Source: Steinernema hermaphroditum (Eukaryota > Nematoda > Chromadorea > Rhabditida > Steinernematidae). Taken from it: DNA of 64,000 nucleotides. The translations under genes and the position numbers were made by a program. The stretch lies in contig CM059621.1 in assembly GCA_030435675.1 (NCBI GenBank), forward strand, positions 1,488,001 to 1,552,000, read 5' to 3'. Below are positions 44,803 through 55,615 of the stretch, in pieces (the stretch's first letter is position 1; each line of letters opens with the position of its first letter). The notes under the pieces are model-generated. The model made no database searches, was not told the DNA's origin, and saw only the letters and a list, made by a program, of their open reading frames with translations.

Positions 44803-46589
44803 ATGTATTTTTCGTTAACCATGCGTTTAGCAACTTTGTTATTTACTTTCACAGGCTATTCTCTGTTCGGAGCAGTTCCGATCAAAATCGATGACTCGCA
44901 GGTTTATTGCGCTACGGTGACACATAACACATAACACTGGTTTTAGGTGCGATATTTAGAGAAATTCGGGTACATCGACGATGCCACTGAACCGTATTCA
45001 GTGCGCACAGGTGCATTCTATCGAGAGAAGATAAAGGAATTGCAAGAAATGCTCGTTTTGCCGATCACCGGAACGATAGATGAAGAGACGAAAAGGGTGA
45101 TGAGCGCGCCTCGGTGCGGAGTGCCGGACCCAACGAAAGTGGAAAGGTATAGTATGATAATTTCGATTTCGTTTCTTATTATATGAGGGTTAGAAATCGA
45201 CGAACAGCGGCTTACAATTACAAGTGGCTTAAGAAAAGGCTGACATATTGGTAAGCATGCACAGTCGGACAATGTTCGTATGTTTAACATCGATCTTAGG
45301 ATCAAAAACAACCCGGCTTCCATGACCAACACGAACGAAGTCCACCGGGAAATCGCAAAAGCGTTTAAAGTCTGGCAGGAGGTCGCGGATATATCATTTA
45401 AAGAAAAGAAGAGCGCAGACGGAAGAGACGTGGACATGTCGATTAGTTTTGAACTGCGGCAGCATGGCGACGATAAACCGTTTGATGAACAAATTTTGGC
45501 CCACGCCTTTTGGCTCGCGCTGATTCCACCGTATGCGGTGGTGCATTTCAACTACGATCAAGAGTTTAAATCGAACCCTCGGGACCAAACAGGTATGTCT
45601 GAGTGAAGTAGTCGGTTGGTGACAACCTCTGCTAGTATGATCCCCTCCAAATCTCCTGCGAAATGCTGGTTGTACTGAAACGTCATTATTTGCTTTCACA
45701 CAGACATATATTTCAGAATTCAGCCTGCTTTCGGTCGCAATCCATCAAATCGGGCACGCTATCGGGCTTCATCACTCAAACAAGAAGGACTCTGTGATGT
45801 TTCCACTGAGCATTCATACTACAACTAACTTGTCAACTAACGATATCGCTAGCGTTCAAGCGCTTTATGGTCCAATTAGTTCACAAATAATCAGATCGCG
45901 AACGGGCGAACTCCCTCCGGACCCTTGTGATGGTCATATTGACGCTGCAACCATGATAGGAGGTGATGTGTATATGTTTAAGGTACGCAGTAAAGCAGGT
46001 TTTATCTCATGCATTAGCCAGGGCGAATGGTTCTGGACATTCAACGGAGATGAACTAACTGGGAACCCGAGCTTGGTTAAGACAGCCTGGCCCGAAATTG
46101 AAGGAGATGTTGACTCTGTGCTCACATATAACGGCTACGAGTATTTCTTCGTCGGTGAGCTGAAGTTCAATCAATTAGGTCGTCTTTCTGAGCCTTTAGA
46201 AGACAAAATATTCGTATTTTCATCGGACGGAAGGCTGTTTGCAAAACAAAATCTCACCGACTACGGAATCCCGGCTGATGTAAAGAAAATACGTCTCGCC
46301 TTTCTTTGGTATCACGGTGACCGTCCAATCCTCTACATGTGGGCTGAGAAGACCACCTATACCTACGATGTACACGCCAAAGCAACTTCGCAAAACCCGA
46401 TTACGGACGACTGGGCAGATGCTACTGCTAACTTGGATATGAATGGAGGTTTCGTGTAGAGTGTCTAATATTAATGACATTCAGTTTTCAGATAACTACA
46501 TATTTACAAGAAGAGGAATTCACAAATTTGATAAGACAACTTACTACTATCACGAGCCTGTGCCATTCACACAGATGTTTCACTGTTAG
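44803..46589 (+). CDS. Matrix metalloprotease-like protein with mutated catalytic Glu
   Basis: Six exons: 44803-44901, 44947-45146, 45194-45250, 45300-45592, 45717-46448, 46492-46589 (1479 nt, 492 aa). Signal peptide, a peptidoglycan-binding-like prodomain with the cysteine switch PRCGVPD (88-94), and a catalytic domain with structural-zinc sites RQHGDDKPFD, LAHAF and VHFNYD. The zinc-binding helix reads HQIGHAIGLHH (226-236), where MMPs have HExGHxxGxxH. Codon 227 (45746-45748) is CAA, Gln instead of the catalytic Glu. The three His and the Met-turn SVMFPL remain. A hemopexin-like domain follows, from PCDGHIDAATMIGGDVY to the final MFHC. It is therefore predicted to fold and bind zinc without cleaving, perhaps as a decoy or binding protein. 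An internal ATG at 44821 is an alternative start. Confidence 0.85.
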
Positions 46590-46909
46590 AATATGAAGCA
46601 TAGCCTTTGGACGCTATAAGCTTTTAAAAATTTTAGCAGGTTTTTACAGATACATAGATTAGCAGATGTAATAAAGGCGTACATATAGCGCGTTATATAT
46701 GAGAGTATCAAAGGCCCTCAACGCCCAATAGACCTGCGGGCAGTAGGACACCAGTAGCATCGACAAATGGATGCCCTACCGGTCTCGAAGACATGTTCTA
46801 GTGGCTGTGAACTATCTGTGTGGCTCATTGAGAACTTATTTCATATATATGTCGGTTGGAGTAGGTTCAGCGTCGACCCGGCTCGTTATTTTCAGTGTTG
46901 ACGCAAACC

Positions 46910-46995
46910 GAACGCTCCTCGAATGATCGAATGCGCCCGTTTCAGCATGGACAAAAACGACACATACAAAATACAACGGCCCCATCGATTCTCCG
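46910..46995. repeat. Copy of the repeat seen at 6.4 and 7.9 kb
   Basis: Shares cgaatgatcgaatgcg, acaacgacac-type and catcgattc blocks with about 6370-6450 and 7930-8000. Short and degenerate. Confidence 0.45.
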
Positions 46996-47230
46996 CTTAT
47001 TATATTTAGATGATACTCCGTCTTCAACAAACACAACGCCATGGCTGGCCAATGACTTGGCTTGATCACCTCCGATTTACGTCTATAGGATCGGCGATTA
47101 GGTAATTGGGCATTTATTGAAATATGGACATTGGATATTGAGACGCGCATTTCACGAGCGATATAACAAGTGGGAAAAGATCTATTTGAGTAGGTGACAT
47201 AAGACGGTGTACTGCGTGATTGTCCTCCGC

Positions 47231-47491
47231 TTATCGTCCGTAACCGTACCCATAATTTCCATAGCTGTACCCATAATTTCCGTAGCCGTAGCCATATCCA
47301 CGGTTGTATCCACCAGCTGAAACAGTAATCATTCAATGACTCAACAAATAAGCGGCAGTCTTACGGTAATAAGGCCTGCCGCCCATGTAGAGCTGTCCAT
47401 TGGAATAGCCTAAACCACCCCAACCCATGGAGTAGACGTTGCTTAGAGTGATGAAGAACAGCAGAACGACGAAGAGGAATCGGGCAACCAT
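47231..47491 (-). CDS. YG-rich secreted peptide (caenacin/NLP-like)
   Basis: Exons 47491-47365 and 47316-47231 (213 nt, 70 aa). Signal peptide MVARFLFVVLLFFITLSNVYS, then MGWGGLGYSNGQLYMGGRPY and a Gly/Tyr-rich tail (GYNRGYGYGYGNYGYSYGNY...GYGYGR). The composition resembles nematode caenacin and NLP-29/31-type antimicrobial peptides made in epidermis after infection or wounding. Structural eggshell or cuticle proteins can look similar, so the role is inferred. A TATA-like tatttaaaag lies about 40 bp upstream (47524-47533). Confidence 0.7.
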
Positions 47492-49195
47492 GATTGTTGG
47501 TTGTGAAATTACGTTTATGACCGCTTTTAAATAGTATACTTGTTGTTTGTTTTTACCAAAAAGGTAATTAAGCAGAACTTAATTGAGGTTGATAATGCAT
47601 TGTATTGAAGCACTAAACGTGCCAGACGCTCATAAAAAGTGACTTTGGTCTTAGGAGGCAGAGTAGCAATGATCGCACGACGGCCCAAAAACCGGATTGA
47701 TCGAATACTTCCAGATTGAGAGCAATAACAGGAAATCAAAAATCAGTGTACGACAGTGTACAAAACAGACGAACGGAGAGTGCTTTCAGGGTAGTAATGG
47801 GGAACTGCTTGAAAAATTAGGTCTGATCAAGCTGCTTGCGGCTAAGATGGGAAGGAATGTTTACTAAGTTTATATTAGGTGTAATATCTTGATGAAATGC
47901 CTTTTGTGTTTCTTATCAGCAAACATCATTGCGTCACTATTTGCATCCCAGAAATGAGTTGACTAAATGGTCGTTCGCGGCCCTTTTTGGTTCTCGGAGA
48001 TTCCGCTAACCGCTCCGATTTCCTGACGTTGTGGAGCAGTCGTGCAAGGTTGCCGTAGTTTCATCAACCTGACCAAAAAAGTTAACCACCATCTACATAT
48101 ATCGTTTTACTGCATCACGTAGTTTACATTGATACCGTTTCTCTACGAATTATTTTTTTAAGTAACTGTACTTATCTTGTGCATGATATCCACTGAAAAC
48201 AACACAAGTTGAGTATCAGCACCACTTCGTACTAAAAAAATAAATACGTTTAAAAAATTAAATAAATACGTTTAACATACGTGCCTCTCCTTCCATCTGA
48301 CAAAAGAGAGACGGAAACTGGTTGAATTTTGAACTTCTCGTTCCGCTTGCTGGGGTGAAGACTGTGAATCGTTTCTGACTGAAAAAAGACTGAAAAGATG
48401 TTTCGCTTTATCCTTTTTTGTTTTCGAAAACTTAATCTTGTATCTTATTAACTCAATGCTTAAAGTGATTGAAAACGTGAACCTGTAAAACGTTGATCAC
48501 GAATTGTGGTATAGACTCTAGACGTACTCAAAGGTTTGGCAGACAGGTACAAAATATTGTGTGAAAATATGATAATGTTTACTCTGAGGGATAGTACCTT
48601 GTGACTTTGTACATATCCAACTACGTCCGAACAGTTGTGCTGATTCATAGATGCAGCATTCTAGGCATTTACAAGCCTTCGGCAATACAAAATTCAGGGC
48701 GTGATTCGCTTGAGCTCAGTGAACCCCCGGCACACGGATTAAGAGTCCTGTGGATTTTAGACTCAATTGGGATCAACGCTTTAGTTATCGCCCATCATTT
48801 AACGATTCATAAACTGATAGGTTATAACACACTACATTGCATTGATCAGTCTTTTACTTGTGTCCTCAGCGATTGGTCAGGTCGTCCATTCGCTCTCTTC
48901 CCCTCTGATTGAGTGGTGCCAATCAGCGATCTATGGTGAAGATACGACGAATGATTCCGACAAACATGGAGCATAACGGCATCTCCTTTGTCAGAATAGA
49001 ACATTTGTCACATGTTCTTGAGTAAAAACACCACATCAGCCAGTATTTTCTTTCCTATTGTACTTAAGTCATAGACTCAAGTATTAGCCTAAAACTCCAA
49101 TTAAAGTAACTGTCGACCTTTTATACGTCAGTGAGATACATTTCAAAAACATCGTATATCCTCAAAACAGGACATTTTTAACGGCCTTATTCGCC
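47492..49195. other. Intergenic sequence
   Basis: No gene. About 48870-48900 is a short relic of the 612-bp retroposon (gcgattggtcaggtcgtcc). The remainder is AT-rich. Confidence 0.4.
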
Positions 49196-50161
49196 ATGCC
49201 TGTATCGCTAGTGATTGACCAAATCTATAACCGCTATCTGGACATAAGTGTCTTCATTCAGGCCCCTGTACTACTGTTTTCTATGTATATAGTGTTTCGC
49301 CATTCCCCGAAATACATGGATGCTTTGCCGGTGTTTATATTAAATGTCATGTCGTGGAACTTCATGTGTAACATTACGGCCGGTCTTCTGCACATCAACC
49401 CTCAATTTCCGGCGCAATGTCATCGAGCCGATGGACCTATTGGCGCCCTCACAACTAATGAATTTGTCTACCACGGATTCTACATAGCTGTTTTCACCTC
49501 TATCCTGAATTGTTCTCTAGCTCTCAGTTTTGCTTTCCCCTACCGATACCTCGCATTCGCCCATCCAAAAATTATGCTGAGAGTTAATCTAAAAAGGGGT
49601 GTTGCTGTTTGCATGAGCATCCACATCATCTCGTCTGCATTCTTCGCTTACATCTACACATTCTTTGTTCGTAGTTACGAAGAATACTTTGGCAGTAATG
49701 GAGCAGCTCATCACGATGGAATATTTTGCTTCTGGCCAGGAGGTTGGCGTAAAAACCTGTATTTGCTATCATACCTCATTGTAATATCTTTGGCTTTTGG
49801 CTCTGTGGGTCTTTTTGGCTTCCTACTCTGGAGGCATCTCTCAAGAATGAACCAGATGGTCACCAAGCAAACTCTCGAAATCAACCGGAAGTTTCTTCGT
49901 TACTTGATGATAAACACTTTCATCCCACTAACCTTCGGCGGTGGTCCTTTCGTGCTGTGTCTCTTTTGCACTGCTTTCCCCACAATACACTACAGCGGTG
50001 AGGTGATCATGGTGTGTACAGTGATCCTCTATAATCATGGAACAATCTACGGTGTGGTTTCGATTGTCACCTTCAAGCCGTACTCCAATGCCGCCAGACG
50101 AATTCTAAGAATACTATTTCGAATGGATAAAATGAGTGTTAAGAAGGTTGCCCCAAAATAA
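49196..50161 (+). CDS. Intronless Str-superfamily chemoreceptor, array gene 1
   Basis: Single-exon 321-aa seven-TM protein. After a short N-terminus (MPVSLVIDQIYNRYLDISVF) come FRHSPKYMDALPVFILNVM, HINPQFPAQCHRADGPIG, LSFAFPYRYLAFAHPKI, a TM4-TM5 loop FCFWPGGWRKNLY, EINRKFLRYLMINTFIPLTF (TM6) and LYNHGTIYGVVSIVTFKPY (TM7). The last block is like the Srh/Sri HG...PYR end. All relatives nearby share these blocks. An AATAAA overlaps the stop codon. Chemosensory GPCRs in nematodes usually have many introns, so a clean single exon over the full length is unusual. Confidence 0.88.
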   Translation: MPVSLVIDQIYNRYLDISVFIQAPVLLFSMYIVFRHSPKYMDALPVFILNVMSWNFMCNITAGLLHINPQFPAQCHRADGPIGALTTNEFVYHGFYIAVFTSILNCSLALSFAFPYRYLAFAHPKIMLRVNLKRGVAVCMSIHIISSAFFAYIYTFFVRSYEEYFGSNGAAHHDGIFCFWPGGWRKNLYLLSYLIVISLAFGSVGLFGFLLWRHLSRMNQMVTKQTLEINRKFLRYLMINTFIPLTFGGGPFVLCLFCTAFPTIHYSGEVIMVCTVILYNHGTIYGVVSIVTFKPYSNAARRILRILFRMDKMSVKKVAPK

Positions 50162-51036
50162 AGTTGCACTCATAAAAAGCCATGACATTAACTACGCATT
50201 AACGCACGGCAGTCTTCTAACAGTAGTGATTGAGCCACGTATTCCAGTCTAGACAGCTGAGTTGAATCAACGCTCTCTTTGGCGATAATTACAGTACAAT
50301 GAGCGGAAAACATAACATCTTCTTGGAAGACGACAACTTTGGAATGAGCAGTGCAATGAGTAATCAGAACAATGGTCTTATGGTTCGGCCTTCTTTGATT
50401 CGTTATCATAGTTGGAAATTAGGTTTATTGGCACAGTACCTAATGAGGAATTATTACGAAGAATCCCCTAGCAGAAGAGATGAAATGCTCTCAGAACACC
50501 ACTTTATGGAATATACATTCCGACTACGCTGAACCGAAACACCCCGTGTAAGGTGGGCAGATGATCTGAAGACTACCAGGCCACTGGAACGAAGCTTAGA
50601 ATGCCCAGTGACTGTCATATTGTGAGCAGTGCGGTCTCCGCAAGCCCAGAACACTAATAAATGATCTTTTTGTCATTCACAGAGCGCTTAACAAGTGAGC
50701 AAAAGACCGACTAAACTTAGAAAATCAACCTTGATTAAATCATAGTCTATTGGTCGACGTGTCTCATCTGCATGTTAGATGTATCTTTTTTTACTTTTTT
50801 AGAGAACTTTGGTGTCTGTGAAAAAAACACAACGTCGCGAAGAGCCGACCCAGGCGACAGCTACAATATTGCTCCTACAAAAAAAAAATATCCGGACAGC
50901 AAACTTGTGTTTGAAATAGTATTGAAATCAAGTGACTCACAACCATGGTTCTTTGCGTCAATTGGCTACATTTGTATCCATCAGGTGGGCAACAATAAAT
51001 TTTCCCGAGACAAAATATTTTCCAGCGTCAGTCAAC
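50162..51036. other. Spacer in receptor array
   Basis: No gene. Contains a short open stretch at 50299-50532 without motifs. Confidence 0.4.
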
Positions 51037-52002
51037 ATGTCTGACCGCGCCGTGTTCGACCAGGTTTTCAATCGAGTTCTCGACATCAGCGCCGTTTTCC
51101 ACTTTCCTTTGAAAGTGTTTTCTATGTATATTGTTTACCACCATTCGCCGAAGTATATGGATGCCCTGCCAGTGCTCATCTTAAATGTCATGTTCTGGAA
51201 CTTGATGTCTAATGTTGCGGCAGCTTTTCTACACATCAATCCCGAATTCCCAGAACAATGTCTTCGAGCCGATGGACCTATTGGTGCGCTTACAAACAAT
51301 GAGTTCGTCTACCATGGCTTCTATGCCGTTCTGTTTACTTGTATCCTCAACTGCTCGCTAGCCTTGAGCTTTGCTTTCCCCTACAGATACCTTGTATTCG
51401 CCCACCCGAAATTCATGATTAGGGTTAACCCAAAGTTGGGTGTTGGTATTTGCATGGGTATCCATATCAGTTCTTCTGCATTCTTCGCTTACATCTACAC
51501 CTTCTTTATTCGAAGCTACAACGAATACTTCGGCAGTAATGGAGCAGTTCATCACGATGGAATATTTTGCTTCTGGCCAGGAGGGTGGCATAAGTACCTG
51601 TATTTGCTATCTTATTTCATAATAATATCCTTGGCATTTGGAGCAGTAACAATTTTCGGCTTTCTTCTTTGGAAGCACCTCTCTCGGATGACTCACATGG
51701 TCAGCAAGCGAACGCTTGAAATCAACCGCAAATTCCTTCGGTACTTGATGATCAACACGTCTGTCCCACTTACCTTTGGCGGCGGACCCTTCTTGCTATC
51801 TCTTTGTATGTCTGTTTTCCCTAGCATCACATACAGCCGCGAAATCAACATGGTGTGTACTGCAATTCTCTACAATCACGGAGCAATCTACTCTGTTGTT
51901 TCAATTGTCACCTTTAAACCCTACTACAATGCAGCAAAACGGATTCTGAAAAGATTTCTTCGTATAGGTAAAACGAAGGTTCATAAAGTTGTGTCCAGAT
52001 AA
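51037..52002 (+). CDS. Intronless Str-superfamily chemoreceptor, array gene 2
   Basis: Single exon, 321 aa, starting MSDRAVFDQVFNRVLDISAV. The frame is open upstream to 50932, but the ATG at 51037 matches the start of all relatives. Shared blocks: YHHSPKYMDALPVLILNVM, HINPEFPEQCLRADGPIG, FCFWPGGWHKYLY, EINRKFLRYLMINTSVPLTF and LYNHGAIYSVVSIVTFKPY. It is closest by eye to array genes 1 and 3. Confidence 0.88.
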   Translation: MSDRAVFDQVFNRVLDISAVFHFPLKVFSMYIVYHHSPKYMDALPVLILNVMFWNLMSNVAAAFLHINPEFPEQCLRADGPIGALTNNEFVYHGFYAVLFTCILNCSLALSFAFPYRYLVFAHPKFMIRVNPKLGVGICMGIHISSSAFFAYIYTFFIRSYNEYFGSNGAVHHDGIFCFWPGGWHKYLYLLSYFIIISLAFGAVTIFGFLLWKHLSRMTHMVSKRTLEINRKFLRYLMINTSVPLTFGGGPFLLSLCMSVFPSITYSREINMVCTAILYNHGAIYSVVSIVTFKPYYNAAKRILKRFLRIGKTKVHKVVSR

Positions 52003-52667
52003 ATCTGTACTTGTCATTTGCTTCCATAGACACATGACGGGACATATAATGTACATTGAAGTGGTCTGGGATAAGCCAAGTGTCATTGGCAAAAAAAGCA
52101 AAGACTAAGAAGTGAGGATTCAGTAAGTATTACAGAATCACGCATGTAACATGTCAACTAAATTTCATAAGTATGGCGCGAGATTGTAATAGATGAACCG
52201 AAAAAAGTAGGATGTAATATTTCTCAGGTGCAAAGGTCACCAAAATGACAAAAGAGGACGCAAACGACAAAAGAAAATCGAATGCCATCTGCCCACTCTC
52301 TCGATATCCTTTGTCTCTCGTCGTCTGCACTGTCTTAGCATTGTTACGTGCCCGGCTCAGTTAGGTTCGGATTACAAAATAGTGAACCGAACCGCATCCG
52401 GCTCGACTCAAGTGGTTCATGCTCATGCTGTCGTGAAAACGTAACCACCAGCAACCGCGTCCCAGCGTAGCGTGACCACAAACTTAGAACGGAGCGAAGA
52501 ACATCAGCATTTTACTTGTTATTGCACTCGCCTGAAAACAGTTCAAACTACTCAAAGTGACTGACTCACAATCTGCCGCGTTTTTCACGTCAATGAGCTA
52601 CATTTGTTGCGTCCAATCGGCTACAAACATTTCCCTAAGAAATAATATTTTCCTGCATCAGTTAAGT
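52003..52667. other. Spacer in receptor array
   Basis: No gene or repeat recognised. Confidence 0.35.
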
Positions 52668-53633
52668 ATGTCTGAGTATGGCGCGTTCGACCTGTTCTTC
52701 AACCGCGCTCTTGACATCAGTGCCGCTTTCCATGTACCACTGAAACTCTTCTCCATGTACATTGTTTTTCGTCATTCACCAAAGAACATGGACGCTTTGC
52801 CTATATTCATCTTGAACGTTATGTTCTGGAATCTGATGTGCAATGTCACTGCTGCTTTTCTACACATCAACCCTCAATTTCCTGCGCAATGTCATCGAGC
52901 TGATGGTCCTATAGGGATCCTCTCAAGCAACGAATTCGTCTATCATGGATTCTACGCTGGACTCTTTACTTGTATAATGAATTGTTCCTTGGCGTTAAGC
53001 TTTGCATTTCCTTACAGATATCTTGTATTTGCTCATCCAAAGTTTATGCTTAGGGTTAACCCCAAGTGGGGTATTCTAGTTTGTTTGGGAATCCATGTCA
53101 GTCTTTCTGCGTTCTTCGCTTATATTTACACTTTCTTTGTACGCAGCTACAACGAATACTTTGGCAGCTATGGAGAACCTCGTCCAAATGGGATATTTTG
53201 CTTCTGGTCTTATGGATGGCACAAGAACCTATATTTAATATCCTACTTCATTGTGATATCCTTGGCCTTTGGCGCAGTGGGTCTCTTCGGCTTCCTCATC
53301 TGGAAGCATCTCTCCTCAATGAATCACATGTTCACCAAGCAAACACTCGAAATCAACCGGAAATTTCTTCGCTATTTGATGATCAACACGTCCGTCCCAT
53401 TGACCTTCGGTGGCGGTCCTTTCCTGATATGCCTCTTTTATGCTGTTTTTCCTGGAATGAGCCACGGCCGCGAGATCACCATGGTGTGTACAATTATCCT
53501 CTACAATCACGGCGCAGTCTACTCGGTTGTTTCGATAGTCACCTTCAGACCGTACTACAATGCAGCGAGACGGATTATGAGAAGAGTTCTTGGAATGGAT
53601 AAAACTAAAGTGAAAAAAGTCATGCCAAGATAA
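52668..53633 (+). CDS. Intronless Str-superfamily chemoreceptor, array gene 3
   Basis: Single exon, 321 aa, starting MSEYGAFDLFFNRALDISAA; the ATG at 52668 is preferred over upstream in-frame codons for alignment with relatives. Blocks: FRHSPKNMDALPIFILNVM, HINPQFPAQCHRADGPIG, FCFWSYGWHKNLY, EINRKFLRYLMINTSVPLTF and LYNHGAVYSVVSIVTFRPY. Intact. Confidence 0.88.
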   Translation: MSEYGAFDLFFNRALDISAAFHVPLKLFSMYIVFRHSPKNMDALPIFILNVMFWNLMCNVTAAFLHINPQFPAQCHRADGPIGILSSNEFVYHGFYAGLFTCIMNCSLALSFAFPYRYLVFAHPKFMLRVNPKWGILVCLGIHVSLSAFFAYIYTFFVRSYNEYFGSYGEPRPNGIFCFWSYGWHKNLYLISYFIVISLAFGAVGLFGFLIWKHLSSMNHMFTKQTLEINRKFLRYLMINTSVPLTFGGGPFLICLFYAVFPGMSHGREITMVCTIILYNHGAVYSVVSIVTFRPYYNAARRIMRRVLGMDKTKVKKVMPR

Positions 53634-54503
53634 ATTTTGATCTCTTTGAGTTATACACACTCGCGCGTGCCAGTACACAGAAACTAAGACATACTTACAG
53701 AGTTCATGATTGAGCAAAGAGCAGTGAACTTTCGAAATGGGTTTTCTGAGAAATCTCAAAATTGACTAGCTACGGAAGAACATCGTTGAACGGAGGTGGG
53801 AACAGCTTTCTGCACCGCATTGTAGCCATAGTTTTTATAGTTTTTGATGGTAAACAGCCCAGTTTCGTTTTGCTTTCACTTGCGCGCGCCAACAGCGACA
53901 GCATCCAGTTGATGGTGTCCTGACAATGTTCAGGCGTAGGAGGCAATGCTACAATCAAGAATGTTTGTTTTCATTTTGAATTATAGCAGAACCGCATAGC
54001 AGCAGATATTGGCAATACATCTCGATGAAACTTTTCTGCCTTATGAAAGCCTGTTTTTGTATTACGAAAAGACCAATAGGACAGACCAACCGGTCATGAC
54101 TATTTAAAGACACAATGGAAACTCGGAATGAATGAACCACCTCCACTAACTCCAGAATCAATCTTGTTGTTTTGAACCTAATTATAGAGTTCGGACGTTT
54201 CACAGATTAGATCACTGCCCTGAACTATAGCTTACGAGTGTGATTTAAATGTTATAATCAAGTTCATAGCCGTCGTCAATTAGATACAGAACAAAGCAGT
54301 CCGACAATTTGTTAAAGTGTTGAGGTTGTTTGAGAACTGAGTGCGTCATTTAGTCATTACTAATCCTTGTACAATACTCCACGCTCTTTGGAACGTAAAC
54401 GTGCAGGTGCGTCCATTCATCCAGACGTCAGATCACTACACTGAATTGTATCGGTCACTACAAAATATTTTCAAAAGCAAAATATTTTCTTTCTTCATTA
54501 GCA
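53634..54503. other. Spacer in receptor array
   Basis: No gene recognised. Confidence 0.35.
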
Positions 54504-55481
54504 ATGTCAGCACCCGATGTGTTCGACCAGCTGTTCAATCGTATATTAGACATTAGCGCTATAGTACACATCCCTTTGAAGTTGTTCTCAATGTACATTG
54601 TCCTCAACTACTCCCCAAAGTATATGGATTCCTTGCCTATCTGCATCCTCAATGTGATGTTCTGGAACTTCGTCGCTAATCTTATGGGCTCTTTACTGCA
54701 CATCAATCCTCAATTTCCGGAGCAGTGCTATCGCGCTGACGGTCCTATAGGAGCTGTCACTAAAAACGAACAAATATATCATGCGTTCCATGCAGGGCTG
54801 TTCATCTGCATCCTGAACTGTGCTCTCGGGCTTAGCTTCGCCTTTCCATACCGCTATCTTCTATTTGCCCATCCAAAGCTTATGAGTCGATTCAAACTGC
54901 GCTGGGGAGTTGGTATCTGTGTGGCCATTTATGCCATATTTTCCGCTTTGTTCTCTTATATGTACACATATTATATGGTTACTTACGACGAGTACTTTGA
55001 CGGACATGGACCTTCGCCCCATGATGCCGTTTTCTGTAATTGGTCACATGGATGGCGAAAAAACATGTACCTAATTGGCTTCTTTACTGTCATATCGGTA
55101 TCCTATGCTGTGGTGAACCTATTTGCCTTTCTCCTCTGGCGACACCTAAACGACTTGACGAATATGTTCAGCACGCAAACAATTGAAGTTCATCACAAAT
55201 TTCTACGCTACTTGCTCATAAACACCGCTGTTCCACTGATATTTGGCGGTATTCCTCTCCTAATCTGTTTGTTCTTCTCCCTTTTCCCACATATCAGCTA
55301 CAGTCGAGAAGTGACAATGATAGGAATTGTGATCCTTTACAATCATGGGGCCATTTATTCGACTGTTTCGATTGCGACCTTTAAGCCATATCACAACGCA
55401 GCAAAAAGCATTATGCGAAGATACCTCCGATTGGGCAGAGCCAAAGTTAGGACTGTTGCAAAGAAAGTACCAACTCAATGA
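54504..55481 (+). CDS. Intronless Str-superfamily chemoreceptor, array gene 4
   Basis: Single exon, 325 aa, starting MSAPDVFDQLFNRILDISAI. Blocks: LNYSPKYMDSLP, HINPQFPEQCYRADGPIG, LSFAFPYRYLLFAHPKL, FCNWSHGWRKNMY, EVHHKFLRYLLINTAVPLIF and LYNHGAIYSTVSIATFKPY. With gene 5 it forms a sub-pair (SLP, EVHxKFLRYLLINT). Its stop is only 134 bp before the start of gene 5, with no AATAAA between, so the two may share one pre-mRNA. Confidence 0.88.
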   Translation: MSAPDVFDQLFNRILDISAIVHIPLKLFSMYIVLNYSPKYMDSLPICILNVMFWNFVANLMGSLLHINPQFPEQCYRADGPIGAVTKNEQIYHAFHAGLFICILNCALGLSFAFPYRYLLFAHPKLMSRFKLRWGVGICVAIYAIFSALFSYMYTYYMVTYDEYFDGHGPSPHDAVFCNWSHGWRKNMYLIGFFTVISVSYAVVNLFAFLLWRHLNDLTNMFSTQTIEVHHKFLRYLLINTAVPLIFGGIPLLICLFFSLFPHISYSREVTMIGIVILYNHGAIYSTVSIATFKPYHNAAKSIMRRYLRLGRAKVRTVAKKVPTQ

Positions 55482-55615
55482 ACGCAGTATGAAGTAGGAA
55501 GTTTGACGTGGAAGCGAAGATCTCTATTATGTTTTTCATTATTCTACTGCTACAATACAGCAAAAATACAAATACCACCATGACAACCAGCCGTAAGCGT
55601 TTTGTTTCTTTCATT

